Origin: Eumeta japonica
Lineage: Eukaryota > Arthropoda > Insecta > Lepidoptera > Psychidae
Direction of reading: 5' to 3'
Assembly (NCBI GenBank): GCA_005406025.1
Contig: BGZK01000003.1
Coordinates: 1,116,001-1,180,000, forward strand
DNA: 64,000 bases
Shown here: positions 11,311 through 25,945 of the stretch, one piece after another
Numbering within the stretch: the first letter of the stretch is position 1
Layout: every line of letters starts with the position of its first letter
Notes under the pieces: model-generated
Databases searched by the model: none
Seen by the model: the letters and a program-made list of their open reading frames with translations, nothing else
Told to the model about the DNA's origin: nothing
Made by a program: the position numbers and the translations under genes

Positions 11311-13960
11311 CTATTTTGTCTTATACTCGACAAAGTCGGTTTATGAAGTAGGAACGGGCTTATGCCAAGTATTCCACTTCCGATGTGTTTAGAGTTATTT
11401 GTGTGATGTGTTGTAATTGTGTGATTAATGTGTGATTATACATTGTGTGTAATGTATATTATTTTGGTCTGTATTGCTGGGTCAGTCAGTTTCTTCGTAA
11501 TTGACCACGAGTAATGATGTATGATTTAGAAAATGGCGTACTATGGAACAGGTGTCGAGGTTTACTGACTTTTACATGGTTAAAAAGGTGTTTTCAGGGA
11601 GTTGTAGGATTTTGAGGGCTGTTTTCAGGGTTTTGGGTATGACAACAATTGATAAATGATGATTGGAGTTATTCTGACGTATTCTTGGTACCACATCTGT
11701 TTGATTTTGTCTTCCAGAGGGGGGTATTTTTGTATTTTTTTACGTGTTTTTATTTCAGGATATTAGTATTGGGTAGAGTGATATCAATGAGGTAGGTGGT
11801 TTTCTTGTGCTACGTAGTGCATGTGATATCTGGTCTATTACTTATGATAGTGCGGTCCCAGTACAATTTTACGGAGCTATTTTCCATAACGTTAGCATGT
11901 TTGCATTTGCAGTAGGGAGTGTAGGTATTTAGAAGATTATGTGTGAGAGTGAATTGTTTGTAGATATGTTTTGCAGCGTTATCTTATCTGTGAATGTATT
12001 CTTTGCTTACTAAGGAACTACAGCCTCCTGTAATATGGTCTATTGATTCAGTGGTTTTATGACATAATCTACACTAATATGCCTCTTTCAGGACGTGTTT
12101 TGCGTAGTTTTTTATTTTGATAATTTGATATTGTATAGCGGTCATGAAACCTTCTGTTTCACCGTATATATTCCCTTTAGTAAGCCAGGTACATGATGCA
12201 GCCCGGTCTATGTAATCTTGGTCTAACTGATGTGGGTGTTTACCATGAAATGCTTTACTTTTCCATTTAACTTTATCTAATAGTAAGAGTGTAGAGTGAT
12301 AGTTATAGGTTACCTATTGTTCTATAAGTGGCTGTCTTGAGATTTGGTCAGAAAATATGATCGTAGGTTGTCTATTTGTTTATAGCGTAAGTTTTTAATG
12401 TCAATGAAACCGCAACCTCTAAGTTTTCTGTTTAGTGCGAATCTTTGTAACTGCTGAATGAGTATGGTGAAAGTTGTGTTTATTGCAGATAGTTCGTATA
12501 GTGGTATTTACAGCTTCCAACTCTGTATCTGACCATTCAACAATTTCGAAGGATTAGGTCAGTATCGGAGTAGCGTATGTATTCATAGCTTTTGTTTTAA
12601 TTCTGGCTGATAATTGAGTGTTGAGTATTTTTTTGATTCTTTGTTTATATTTTATTATTTGTGTATTTTTAATTTCTTTGTAGTTTATAGAAATGCTTTG
12701 TAAGTATCCTAAGTATTTATATGTATCCATACCATCTAATGTTCCTCTTTGTATGTCTAAGTTGAAAGGTTCTGTGCCGTCCTTTAACTATACTTTAATC
12801 TTACATTTATCAGTGCCAAACTGCATTGTGATATATATACTAAGCTTTTAGATTATCCTAAGCAGTTCCTCTAATTGGTTTCTGTTTACTGCGTAGATTT
12901 TTATGTCATCTATGAAAAATAGGTGGTTGAGTTTAATATTATTTTCTGTATCTATCGTGTATCCTGGTTTAGTTTTGTTTAAAATGTTTGATAAAGGATT
13001 GATAGCGAGACAGAACCACAATGGGCTGAGAGAGTCTCCTTGGAAAAGACTGCTGGATACTTTTATGAGATTTGTTTTGGGAGTTGCATTGTGTGTTTGT
13101 ATGTTCAGTCGTGTAATCTATGTAGTCATTGTGTGTTGTAAAAATGATATAAGTAAGTTGTCAATTTTGTATACCTTTAGAATATGCAGTAGCCATGCAT
13201 GTGATACACCATCAAAAGCCTTTTGAAATCTATGTAGGAATAGTATAAGCTTTTCTATTTCTGTTTGACTTGATTATGAATTTCGGTATCTATTCTGACT
13301 TGTTCTTTGCTTTTTCTTGATACTATGCTACAGCGTTTCTGTTCTTCTGGTATTATTTTATTGTTTGTAATATCTGTGTTAAGTTTGCGTGCGATGATGG
13401 ATGTAAGAAGTTTGTTGATGGTTGGAAAGTATGTCGTCGGTCGGTACTTAGAGGGATTAGTGTTATCATTGTCTTTAGGTTTTAGGGAAATGGCGCTTTG
13501 CGTAAGGTATTGACATAGCTGTTGAAAATTATATATAACCTGGTTTCGTGCTTTTTCCAGGTGTTCATGTGTTGCTATAAGATATTTCAGCCCGTAATTT
13601 TGAATTTTGTCAGGTTCTGGGGTTTTTAAATAAAGTGTTTTCTTAACTGCCTGTAGTTCATCTTTTTTATTTATGGTTAACTCTGACATATGTTGTCTGT
13701 TTTTTAGATCTTCCGGTGGTACTGTCACTCAGGATGATTCTGTGTTGTATTCTATTGGTGAAGACCGTGTTGCTTAACGCGTTCTAGTTCTGGGAGTTGT
13801 GTGATTATGGATTGCTCATAATTGAGGTTTTGATAAAACAACTTCTGATGAGCGTTGAATAGTATGTTACCATTCTTTCTCTTATAGCTAGTTTTGTAAC
13901 TACTTAATAATTTGGACCGTGCTTATAATATCTACTTCTTATTATTCAGTTCGTCCATTA
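11300..13960 (-). pseudogene. R2/R4-type (Dong-like) LINE with restriction-like endonuclease, decayed
   Basis: The minus strand translates in pieces to a single-ORF non-LTR retrotransposon protein. In order: TPEPDKI and a KYRPTTYFPTINKLLTSIIA segment of the RT fingers (inside a 157-codon open frame at 13255-13728); FDGVSHAWLLHILKVYKI (about 13175-13230); SLFQGDSLSPLWFCLAINP (about 13000-13060); the catalytic HLFFIDDIKIYA (about 12895-12930, an FxDD form); FGTDKCKIK; LGYLQSISINYKEIK; a knuckle CRLC-x8-H-x4-C (about 12018-12072); LYWDRTII; and RPD followed by LIDI (about 11790-11840), the PD...D signature of the C-terminal restriction-like endonuclease. Stops and shifts occur throughout. An upstream zinc-finger region is not clear. 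Both flanks are TAA-rich in the element's own sense, as expected for Dong-like R4 elements that target TAA repeats. The clade could still be R2-like. Confidence 0.8.
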
Positions 13961-15854
<1,894 letters not shown>

Positions 15855-16055
15855 CTGCGTACGAGCATGCGTGCCACTAAAGAGTAAGTGACAACCGCCG
15901 CGCATCGACACTCACAACCCCAGAGGAGCAACTAGTGCATTGCCGGCTTTTTAGAAAGGCATAGGAAGCAGACCGCCGGAACTCTCACAACTATCATTCG
16001 CTGGCTGGACTAAACGCAATGACGGAAGCTGCTACTTCATTTCTACTGTTCTATT
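15855..16055 (+). repeat. SINE-like interspersed repeat, copy D
   Basis: Family blocks in order: ACGAGCATGCGTG, ACAACCGCCGC, GACACTCACAACCCCAGAGG, GTGCATTGCCGGC, TTTTTAGAAAGG, CGCCGGAACTCTCAC, AAGCTGCTACTTCA. The purine-rich middle is shortened compared with copies A, C and F. Confidence 0.75.
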
Positions 16056-18027
16056 ATAGACACAAGTTCGTGACGGCATGGCTCTATCTTTAGCCTGGAC
16101 AAAGATTTTTCTTTATCCTGAAATCAGTTAAAAACTACTGAACCTATCGGTATGTAACTTCGATTATTCGATGTGAAATGCTTCGTAAACGATTTCAGGC
16201 TATTATTAGAATTTCATACACCCCTCACCATTTTTTTTATGGCAGGTGGGTAACCGTTATTATAACAAACTTAACTTTTTGACGCATCAAGAAATATTTG
16301 ACCACTTCGTTTATGACACGTCAGATTTCGTCCCAGCGCCCTCAGACATTCCATACCTAAGTATGTTTCTGTACATTATTTTTTTTACAGTACGACCAAA
16401 ATTTTAACATTTCTATGAATGCCGTGCGTTCACATGTTTGGTGATAGAATTTTTGGAGTAGTCGCTAAATTCTCTTGTACTGTATATCAGATACAGCAAA
16501 GTTTTGCTGTTAACTTCAATCGGAACCCTTTGAGGTTAGGGCAAAAAGCACGTTATATTTCTAGAATAATGTAAAGGTAATTTATAAATAAAAATCTTAC
16601 AGTTATGTTCAGTTTTACAGCAAATGATATAAACGCATATTTTTATTCTTAGAGTTTCATTTTGCTACTGCATTTTCTCGTTGTTATTTTTTTACTCTAT
16701 AATGTATAACGTTTCCTCTGTTTAAGAAACAAAGTTGATTTACTTTTAACAACCTTAACAAGGTTTTTATTTAATTTACTGATTTGATTTGAATTGGTTT
16801 TGACCATTCACTAATACGTGGTGAGCTAAAGTTTTTGATGTATATACATAAAAGTTTAATGTAAACGTCTAATGATAATATTAACAGTTTATTGAATTGT
16901 CATAACAGTGTTATGAGATTGGCTTCGCATCACGTTAAACTTCATGATGTTTCATAACATGAAGTTTTGAATTTACATTAAGTTTTGTTAGCAAAACTTA
17001 AATATAATAATGATTTGACTACAGGGCTCTTTGCCGACCAAGAAGTTCTTAGACGATTAATTGAAGCTATTTTAGGCTTTGTACTCATTCACGCTGAATT
17101 TTGATAATAAAGTACGAATTTAGGCATGACCTGTCCGTGGTTTGCTCGCCAAGGATCTTCTTGTACTGGACAACTTCAGTTTTTTTTTTTATTAATAGTT
17201 ATATTTCAATTTAAGTTCTAAAAATTAATAAAACAAAACAAAAAATAGTTTTAGTTAGATTGAGACTCGATTGAAATAATCAATTTTAATGAGAAAACAT
17301 ATTTCAATCATAACCTGAAGTTACAGTCATAATCATTTCTTTCACCAACAAACTCTTGAATTATTAGAGCAGTGTCGCTTGAAACATAATTACTAAATGA
17401 CACATAATTAAATGCAATTAAAGGAAATTATCTATCAACAGCAAATACTAAGTGAATATTAAACGATATGCAAATAACCAAGAGAGAAGTATTAAAACTG
17501 AATAAAGTTTTGATGTAAAAACTTTCCGAAATCTTTTTGGAAAACTTGGCATAAAAAATTTATATGCATGATTCAAACAATAATAACCGTAATTATTTAC
17601 TATATAAATTATATTGCTATTGGCTATGCAATAAAATTGTGAAACATTTGCTGCCAAGTTATCGGACACTAAATGGTTTGTAATTATTTGAAGCGTTTAT
17701 TTCTAGTTGGTAGCGAATGTGATGCGCACATTCCGAACATTTAGACATTTGGCTATGCGCCTGAATACTTGAATTACCCGGGCACGTAAACGCACTGCGA
17801 CGTCACGTACAGGCGACACCAAAAATCATTGAATATATAGCTACGTATTCGAACAGCAAACTAGATGATAACGCCTTGATTATAAGACGTTTAGCACATG
17901 GTTATCATTGTTCGCTTTGTTTAACATGACTATTATAAGATAATTAATGAATATAATAAATACTTTAAAATCTATAAATAGAATGTTTAAAAATACATTG
18001 CATAGTATCCTCGTATACAATACAAAT
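16056..18027. other. AT-rich unique sequence
   Basis: No gene. It contains a 10-bp perfect hairpin at 16937-16967 (AAACTTCATG arms, 11-nt loop) and a CG-containing palindromic word near 17800 (GCGACGTCACGT). Otherwise featureless. Confidence 0.4.
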
Positions 18028-18073
18028 GGTAATCAGTTGCCTTCTACTAAACAGTAGGGGGCAACTGATTACC
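18028..18073. repeat. 46-nt near-perfect hairpin
   Basis: GGTAATCAGTTGCC (18028-18041) pairs exactly with GGCAACTGATTACC (18060-18073). Inside, CTACT pairs with AGTAG around an AAAC tetraloop, and the two intervening positions would be U-G wobbles in RNA. The whole 46 nt therefore folds as one stem of 21 pairs. It is shorter than a typical pre-miRNA. Confidence 0.8.
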
Positions 18074-18981
18074 AGCTATACAAACGCCAAAAAGTAGACA
18101 TTATAATAATCCTATAAAATCAAATTGCATCCTACGTTTAAGGCCTTTACACAAATGATTTTCAGATACTTACATTTGTGATTAACTGATATGAACTACA
18201 AAAATCCATTTTCTATATTTTTACTTAAACCGTTTGTCTGATGAAAACAAGATACCTCATATGCAACTTTTACTTTATTATCTATTTCGTAATGTAATGT
18301 ATCCAATTATTACAACAATGGACTAGACGAAAAATAAAACACTCATCCAATAATTTTTTTTTTCCTCGTAAAATTCACATTGACTTCCTCTGGAACCATG
18401 TACACATTTATATACATTTAGATTGAAAACTGTAAAACCAATGGGAATAACTGGAGCAGACAGACGAATTAGATTACCTTAAAAGGATTGCTTGTCGGTC
18501 TATAGAAACACTGGAGATTTCTATCTATGACTCTTCAAAACAACCATTGTGGTCTTTGAATGTTCTTATATGTTTATATAATTCGTAGCTAATGTTAATG
18601 TTAATTAATATTAGTCACAATTTTTTATTAGACAATATTTATTTGCTCCCTATCATTCACATGAATTTTTTTCTAAGTTCATATCTTGTTTGATTGAATT
18701 TACTAGAATTGAGTTTACTAGATTTTAATGTAAAAATAATTATATATAAACTAAATATTTTTCATCCAACTTTATTTCATATATTTTTAAAATATACTGA
18801 ACTATTTCCATTTTTTAACATATTAAAATTTTGCAAATCATTTATCAAAGGATGTCTGAAATCCGTTATTTTTTTTATATTTCCAAATAATATTTACCGC
18901 CTCAATTAAAATTACCTAGTATTTTAGATGCGGTATTTAAATTCGTGTATTACTTTAAAACTAAAACATACGCCATTCTAT
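18074..18981. other. AT-rich sequence, no gene seen
   Basis: Low-GC DNA with a T tract near 18355. A 71-codon frame at 18694-18909 is AT-driven and judged incidental. Confidence 0.4.
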
Positions 18982-19164
18982 TTATTTCGGGCGGTGCACA
19001 GACAACTCCCGCAACAGCTTTTTCTGCGGACTGTACCTCGTCGGTGCTGTAGGCCGCTCGTAGCGCCAGCCCGCGTCTTCACTCACGACCGTGCGCTCCA
19101 CGATTACGGCGACCTTATCCCAGAAAACTAGGGAGCGGTTTTTATTAACTTCGGATAGTGTCAT
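18982..19164 (-). CDS. Short coding-like frame, possible terminal exon
   Basis: A 60-codon minus-strand frame opens with ATG right after an in-frame TAA and ends with VHRPK-stop. Its GC content jumps well above the AT-rich surroundings, and codon third positions are mostly G or C over residues 14-58, unlike every chance frame nearby. The C-terminal half is basic and charged (ends KKLLRELSVHRPK). The stop codon sits inside AAATAAATAG, which contains an AATAAA hexamer, though that is close for a poly(A) signal. An alternative start is an acceptor at CTCCCTAG just before TTTTCTGG, making this a terminal exon of about 140 bp. I do not recognise the protein. It could instead be a retroelement or non-coding GC patch. 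No domain or membrane segment is visible. Confidence 0.35.
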   Translation of the reverse strand: MTLSEVNKNRSLVFWDKVAVIVERTVVSEDAGWRYERPTAPTRYSPQKKLLRELSVHRPK

Positions 19165-19613
19165 TTATAGAAAAGTGTTACGCCCCATTTAGCGTTATAT
19201 TCACTGTTATGTTCCTTTTAAGAATAAAGTTATAACTTCTATTGATAGATTCATCTACCTACTTCAAGACAGAATTTTTCTAGGTTTAATTTTTTATCGC
19301 TGTAAATTTAATGTTACTCGATATTTTTTTTATTTTCTAAAATATCTATTTCCTCATGTCTATCGTATATACATTAAATTATTATAATAAATAATTTGTA
19401 GATTCCTAATGTTAATCTGTTATCATTAATGTTATCATTACAATGGGTATTGTTGATTTTTATAAATCAACCGATTAAAACGGCAAAATACTTTTTCCGG
19501 TTTCTATATGCCTCCTTAAACACAAATAGATAAATTAAAAAAAAAGTAGACGCACAAACCTCTCCATGAAAACTATGTTAACCCAGTAACAATTATTTTA
19601 TATGTTAACTTTC

Positions 19614-19614
<1 letters not shown>
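19165..19614. other. AT-rich spacer
   Basis: Nothing recognised. Confidence 0.35.

Positions 19615-19664
<50 letters not shown>
19615..19664. repeat. (TA)n microsatellite
   Basis: About 25 uninterrupted TA units. Confidence 0.95.
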
Positions 19665-19667
<3 letters not shown>

Positions 19668-22600
19668 CGCTGATATGTCGCTAGGGGTTCCAGAATTGAG
19701 TAAGGACAAAAAATAAACAATCCGAAAAACGAAGGTGTATATTCGATTATACAATGCAACAAAAAAGCACTACGGAACGCAGACAATACCTTTAACTGAT
19801 CGCGCTTGACTTATTATCTCACTCATCCTCAAAAGAAAACTACATTAGTAAATTTAGACATATACATCCACAAGCCACTAATCTAGAACGTTCCCTAGGT
19901 GTAAACAAGATTATAAATATGTCATTTTTCATAAATTATAAAATACGAATTCGTAAAGATATCACGTCTGAACTCAACAAGTAATATCTTCTATTCTCTG
20001 AAACATTGTAACCAATCAAAATTCACAAATAATGTAAAAACTACGCTCAGTCAATTTAAGACAAATGAAATTCTATTTTGTTATTGATTAAAAAAATATT
20101 CTGCTTATTTTTTTTTTTTTGAGCGTATTTGCAGTACATAAATAATGGTTTTCAAAGATAACGTTAAAAAATATATTTTATAATTACGCGGGTATAAAAA
20201 CCTTAATTGATATTTATATACAAATTCGGGTAAAAACATTAAAAAAAAAACTATTTTTAGTATACTACGATAGATTAGTAGACTTTAAACACTTTTATAT
20301 TTCCTCTAAAAGCAAAAGCTTTATATGAAGCAATTTTCGAACTTTAGTATTTAAAGAATGTCTTATAACGCCGTAAGTACTCAATTAATGATAAAACGGT
20401 TTGTTTGCCATTACTAATGCCAGTTCAGGCAGCTTTAAATAGCTTAAATACTATCAAGACGTTGGCATGCAACAAACGAGTGCCTGTTATTCCAATATGC
20501 ATTTCTTGTAAAATTATTTTGTAATAGAAGCTGCATATATTCTTAGATTAGGTCATAGAATAGCTTTCTCAGGGGACGATCCGGAAAAGATCAATAAGTT
20601 GAGAAATCGGATTATTTAATGGCTATTAGCTATACACGTGTATCAATACTTACCAAGTTTAAAGCGGCGAAAAATCGTCTTACATTAAAAATTAGAATAA
20701 TATAAAATTACATTAAAGATTAGAAAAAATAAAAAAAAATCACCTACTACTGATTAGATAGAACTGAATAGAAGCTTAATTAAGAGAAAAATCTAGGCTA
20801 TTTTTTTCTTCTTCTTATACTGTAACAGCAATTGCAAATAAACGCAGTCCGATAGCAATTATGTTCAACAAATAAGGCGACAATGTTTAGGTGTAATTGT
20901 AAATTAAATTGTAAAATTACTGAACACGAATAATGTCACAAAATAAATTCTTAGTACTTATTTAGTAAAATTCTCAATTTTATTTCTAAAACTATAATTT
21001 CTTTATTTTACGTCAGCGGACCCTAGCGAAGGGCACATCGAGCACGCGATAACGTAGGTTCATTAACTCTTGGCACAGGTATAATAATCACCTGTATCGG
21101 GCGCGGCATCTGCTCGGCTATTGGCAGTGCGCCAGTATGTAAACACCCAATGCAATGAAAGTTCATTCAAGAGAAATGATATTTTATTAAATTTAATTAT
21201 GAAATAAATAAAAAAATTACTATTTTATATATTGTTTGATACTATAGACTGCAAAACTTGAATACACCAATTTATTTTGATCATTTATTGTTTTTTTATA
21301 TTCACATTTTTTGTTTTCTATATTTTTATTTTAATATAAATGTAGAAAAGCGGTGAAGAACTTTTCGAGTCAGACATAATATGAGATTTTGGTATTCAGT
21401 GTATATGACTACATATTATATATGTTTTGCGTACAAGATTGTGATTAGTAAATAGTTTCAGCGATATATTAACTTCAAATATTTTTTTTCGTTGCCTACC
21501 TTCATCAACATATACACAAAAATCAAAAAAAAGACAAAAATATTTTATCGTTACACCAAGAGCAAATATAAGACAATAGATCGAAATAATTACATACATA
21601 AAAAAACAAAGATTTTCATGGGATTTTTTTTGTGTTATAATATTGATTATGTTCGGAACTGAACCAACGTACTCGTTAACTTGGACACGGTCACATGGCC
21701 AAATCGTGAATTAATTAATCCTACAAATAGTCAACTCCATATCGCCCCGACAAGGTCGAATATTTAATAAAAAGGTTCAAAAAAAAAATAAAATTATGAA
21801 AAAGACATCACACCAATTAAAAATATCTACCAAATGAAATCGCCTCTCGCAGAGGAACTGAAAAAATTATTTCAGTTTTATTTCTCATTGAAGGGAGGCC
21901 CTTACAATATAAAAATTTCAAAACAAAATTATGTAACATTCTAAAATTTTAACATTGTCTTAATTAAATATTAGTTGCGACTTACAGACATACACACACG
22001 CTGTAGTAACAGAATAAGATTCAATTTGCACTTTCTAGATTTTGTAACATTACCAATAGTTATATCCAAATCTTATCTAAATTAAACATTATAACTTGTT
22101 GCAATTTTCAAAAACTTTGCTTCACAATTGCAAATAAAATCATAGAACGTTCTAAAAGCGTCATCATTAAAGCTATAATATATAAAGCTGAAGTGTTTGT
22201 TTGAACTCGATAATCTTTGGAACTAAGAATCAAATTTTAAAACTTCTTTTCTATTTCATAGTCTATTTATGCAGAAATAATATAAGGTGTTTAGATAACT
22301 TAGAATCTTTCGTGATCTATTTAACTTGTAATCGTAATATTAGCATTTCGCTACGAACTTTAGGGGCCGAATAATCGTGGATTTTGTTAAGGAAATCAAC
22401 AGGAAATGACGCTTTAACAGACATCTTTGCGTGCACTGGCTAAACCTTCAGACATACAACAATTATGTATAAAAAATGTCTGCCTATACAGTTCTATATG
22501 AAATTGTGCGATATCTATTATATTTAATCAATATATTCACTTATATGTAATAAAAAAATATTTATTTCATTAGATAATATTCAAGTTGAAGGTGATGGAC

Positions 22601-22724
22601 GACAGACCGACAAAGCCCGACGCCGCTATGACTAAACCTTGATAAGTAAAGTTATAGGGGAACACTTTTGACATATAAAAGATAACGTTTAACTAACATT
22701 ATAAATGTGAAAGTTCGAATACTT
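19665..22724. other. Long AT-rich stretch, no gene seen
   Basis: No coding or repeat family recognised over 3 kb. One patch at about 21010-21150 is more GC-rich and holds ACAGGT and ACCTGT as an inverted pair separated by 9 bp (about 21076-21096), that is, two facing E-box-like half sites next to GGGCGCGGC. It may be regulatory, with no independent support. Confidence 0.35.
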
Positions 22725-23100
22725 GTTACCCAACCACGCTTTAACGGTTCAACAGAACTAGCTGAAACTTTACAATAGTTAATATAGCTTATACATTAGA
22801 ATAACATATATGCTATGATTTACAATGATATTAACTTTTGCTTTCGGCTTCGCTTGCGTGAACTTAGGATGAATTCTTTAGGTTGTCGGTAACGGCAATG
22901 TCCAAGCGAGGCTCGATTTCAACCTAGGTGGCGAGATCGGAATGCGAAGATAACCCGCGTGAACGATAACAATTAAAAAATAGTGGCAGTGCATTTACTT
23001 CCGGTTTTCGTTATTTTATCGGAATTGGACGGAAGGCGAAACCGCCATCCAGATCGAGACTTGAATCGAAATCGAGAACAGGACCGAAACCGGGACTACA
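22725..23100 (+). repeat. Composite interspersed repeat with degenerate hexamer array, copy 1
   Basis: The 5' part (22735-22830) has the words TTTAACGGTTCA, GCTGAAACTTTACA, AGAATAACATATATGCTATGATT. The 3' part (about 23020-23098) is a degenerate 6-bp tandem array with consensus GRRAYC (for example GAAATC GAGAAC AGGACC GAAACC GGGACT). The same two-part order is found at 40325-40560. The hexamer array alone, inverted, is at 55041-55145. Confidence 0.6.
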
Positions 23101-24938
23101 GTGGATAGCGTTTTCTGTCGATATAAAAGATAAAGTGTCCATTGAATTTTTGTGCGCTACCCTCGCATTCGCTGAAATTGAAGACCCGCGCATCCCCGTT
23201 AATGTATTACGTAACCTTAGACCACTAAATTTGTAACGTAATGTAACGAAACCGTAGCTGAAATGGAATTTCTTAGAAACGAAGTCACGGTAGCCATAGT
23301 TTCGACGGAACCAGCGGCTAGAAAAACAAAACTGATATTTCGCATGCCGATGGTACCCAAAAATTTAATTTTTAAAAGGATGCCAACTTTCTGTAAAAGT
23401 CTCGTATACGGTCATCGTAAATAAAGCGCAGAGCAAACTTTTAATTATGGATGTCGGAATAAATTCAAGAGAATATTATTTTTTCCCACGGACATTTTAT
23501 CTCTTTACGTATGACCCAGTACGTTGCCTTATCTAGAACAGATTCGACGAAAATCAGCATATATTAATGTCACATGAGAAGTTTACTTAAGATATTCTTT
23601 ATGCCGAAGTATTCTAATTTAATTATGAATAGTCCGATATTTTTTTTAATTAAACGGCGGATGAAACCGAGGGTACAACCAGTTAACTTATATGGTGTCA
23701 TAAAAAGAACAAACTGCGATAAACAAACTCCTCTTTAATACCACTAATTTAAATTTTATTATGAATATATAATTATTAAAATTATCTTAAATGCAATATA
23801 GGAACGCGATAATGATAATAATAATGACGATAATATTCCGCATGTTTTATATTTTTTTTCTAACATGTCTTCTAAATCAATGCCCTTTTTAAGTTTCTTT
23901 TTTAATATTTTTTATGTTAATTAAGCAATAACGGAATTTTAATTTTAGAACTTTATTACTTTCTATTCTCTTCGTTAGAAAATGAAATGGATTTTGAATT
24001 TTCCAATTGTCTCTACAACTATAAATATCATCTTACACAATATATCGTTAGTTATGATTGCAGCCATCGATATAGAACAAGGTTGATATAAAAATAAACG
24101 TACCCGAATTCCGAAACACTCGCTTGCGAAATCATAACGCGATCTATTCGTAATTCGGAACGCAGTCTCGGGGGATATTATCGGAGTGGACGTTCGACCT
24201 TATTATCCTGACGACAGTGTCGCGCCTTTAAATTCTCCACTGATATCACTGTTTTCTTTTTAATGTTTCCAGAGCTTCTATGGATACAACTACTGTCATT
24301 TAATTCTGAACGTTAGACTACTGACACTACGGAACTACCTACTGACAGTTAAAAGTCAGAGGTCGAAAACGTCGCCTTTGAACCACAAATTATCAGATTC
24401 CAGTTCTGACCACAGGCGAATCGACTAATTTGTTTTTATAACGTCACAAAACTTTGATATAATCAATTCAAAAAATTTTAGCACTCGTACTTACCTCTTA
24501 ACCTTTTAAAACACCTACGCTAATAATAGTCAATAGTTCTGCAGAAAGACACGCCATGTAAATAAATGAAAAGTGCGGCTAAAGTGCTACAAAAATACGC
24601 GTTATTCTTGTTTATTTAAAACCGGGGATTTGTTGAAACAGTGCTCTATTCGATTATAAAGAGAATCTTCCATCCACTGCAAGCCGTTTCATCACACTCA
24701 TCGCGATACGAAAAAAAACACCGATGAAATCAGCATACCCGTAGTACTTAATATCTATGATATGCAAAATGGTGCCTATAGCGTGTAATTACATTATTTA
24801 TTAATAGCGAAAATATAAATATTTGTCAATGATCATTGAAAAATTAACTATTTCTGTTTTATAGAATTAAACTCGAGAATCATCAAATCACTTTTACGAA
24901 CGTAGCAGATGGTTAACTGTAGGTTTTATAATGAACTG
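23101..24938. other. AT-rich unique sequence
   Basis: No gene. Around 24100-24420 GC content rises with several CG words and no long frame or repeat. Around 23812-23835 there is a short imperfect AAT/GAT run. Confidence 0.35.
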
Positions 24939-25035
24939 GCGAACATGCAAGCTGCGAGGGAGTGCGTGATTACCGCCGCCCTGAACACTGTCAACCCTAG
25001 TGCATTGACGGCCTTTTAGATAGGAATAGTTGACT
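24939..25035 (+). repeat. SINE-like interspersed repeat, copy E (5' part)
   Basis: CGAACATGCAAGCTG, GATTACCGCCGCC, ACACTGTCAACCCTAGTGCATT, GACGGCCTTTTAGATAGG match the first half of the family. The copy ends shortly after the TTTTAG block. Confidence 0.65.
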
Positions 25036-25714
25036 GCAGATTGAAAACATTTTTAATCATCATTTAAATTAGCGCTGAAACATCGCACAGCAATATCTTC
25101 TTATATAGCCACTGCACTTTAGGCAAATAATAATACGAGATATCTATGCAAGTCAGTGTTTCCGAATTTCTTAGTCTGAACAAGTTGCAAGCAAGAACAA
25201 ATAAAAGCTGTTTGTAATAATCAATGATGTTTGTTAAACAACAAATTAATTAATATAAAAGGATGCATACTGCGTCTCCTTGGATCATTGTTTTCGTATC
25301 CTTATAAACGTCAATCAATGTATAAATAAATAAGTAAGTCAATCAAAACTAATTTTATAAGAAATAAAATCCCTTAATAAATTTTAACAGACGGTACCCA
25401 GTTAAAAACAAATCATAATCATAACCTATACCACTAATTACAGTAAAATTTTTTATTGATTTCGCGTTACTGGCTAAATTACGTTTCACCCTTTTTCACT
25501 ATTCACCCCGTAAATTAGGTTGCATTTCGACAGTAGCCTTTTTCTTGAAATCTAAAGGATCTAAAGCCTGAACAGTCTCAAAAAAAAATTAAAATCAAAT
25601 AAACAAATCCGAACCTACATTTATTACGGACGAAGACAGATAAAAATATTTTAAAGCTATCAGAATTAGGTAATTCGAATTAAAAAGGCAATCAAATTAT
25701 CTATGGTTTTTCCA
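25036..25714. other. AT-rich spacer
   Basis: Nothing recognised. Confidence 0.35.
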
Positions 25715-25945
25715 ATGCCACAGCGCTGCGTCTAGCGGCCTCGGACGCGATCCAGGATGGCCGGCGATAAAGAGCGGGCTATTCCACTACAATGTTACAT
25801 AACACAGTAGGTGTTGAGAGCTCGCGGTTACGTAAATATCAAGTGACGTAGCACGGGAATAGCCCACCTGGGCCAACGAACGCGCCGCCAGACAGGTGCG
25901 TCTGCGACGCCGGCCGGGTATCGCTGCATTACAATGCACTACGGC
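25715..25945. promoter_or_regulatory. CpG-rich island with bZIP-like sites
   Basis: About 230 bp of high GC and CG content between AT-rich flanks. It includes GGCCTCGGACGCGATCCAGG, a palindrome-like GGTTACGTAAA (bZIP/PAR-type half sites), GTGACGTAG (CRE-like) and CGACGCCGGCCGGG. Neither strand keeps a frame with convincing coding character over the island. No core promoter pair is obvious. I infer an alternative promoter, enhancer or non-coding exon. Confidence 0.35.

Noticed and set aside
12903..13513. Plus-strand frames of 107 and 68 codons
   Set aside because: They are shadows of the minus-strand R2/R4-type reverse transcriptase, which has the catalytic motifs.
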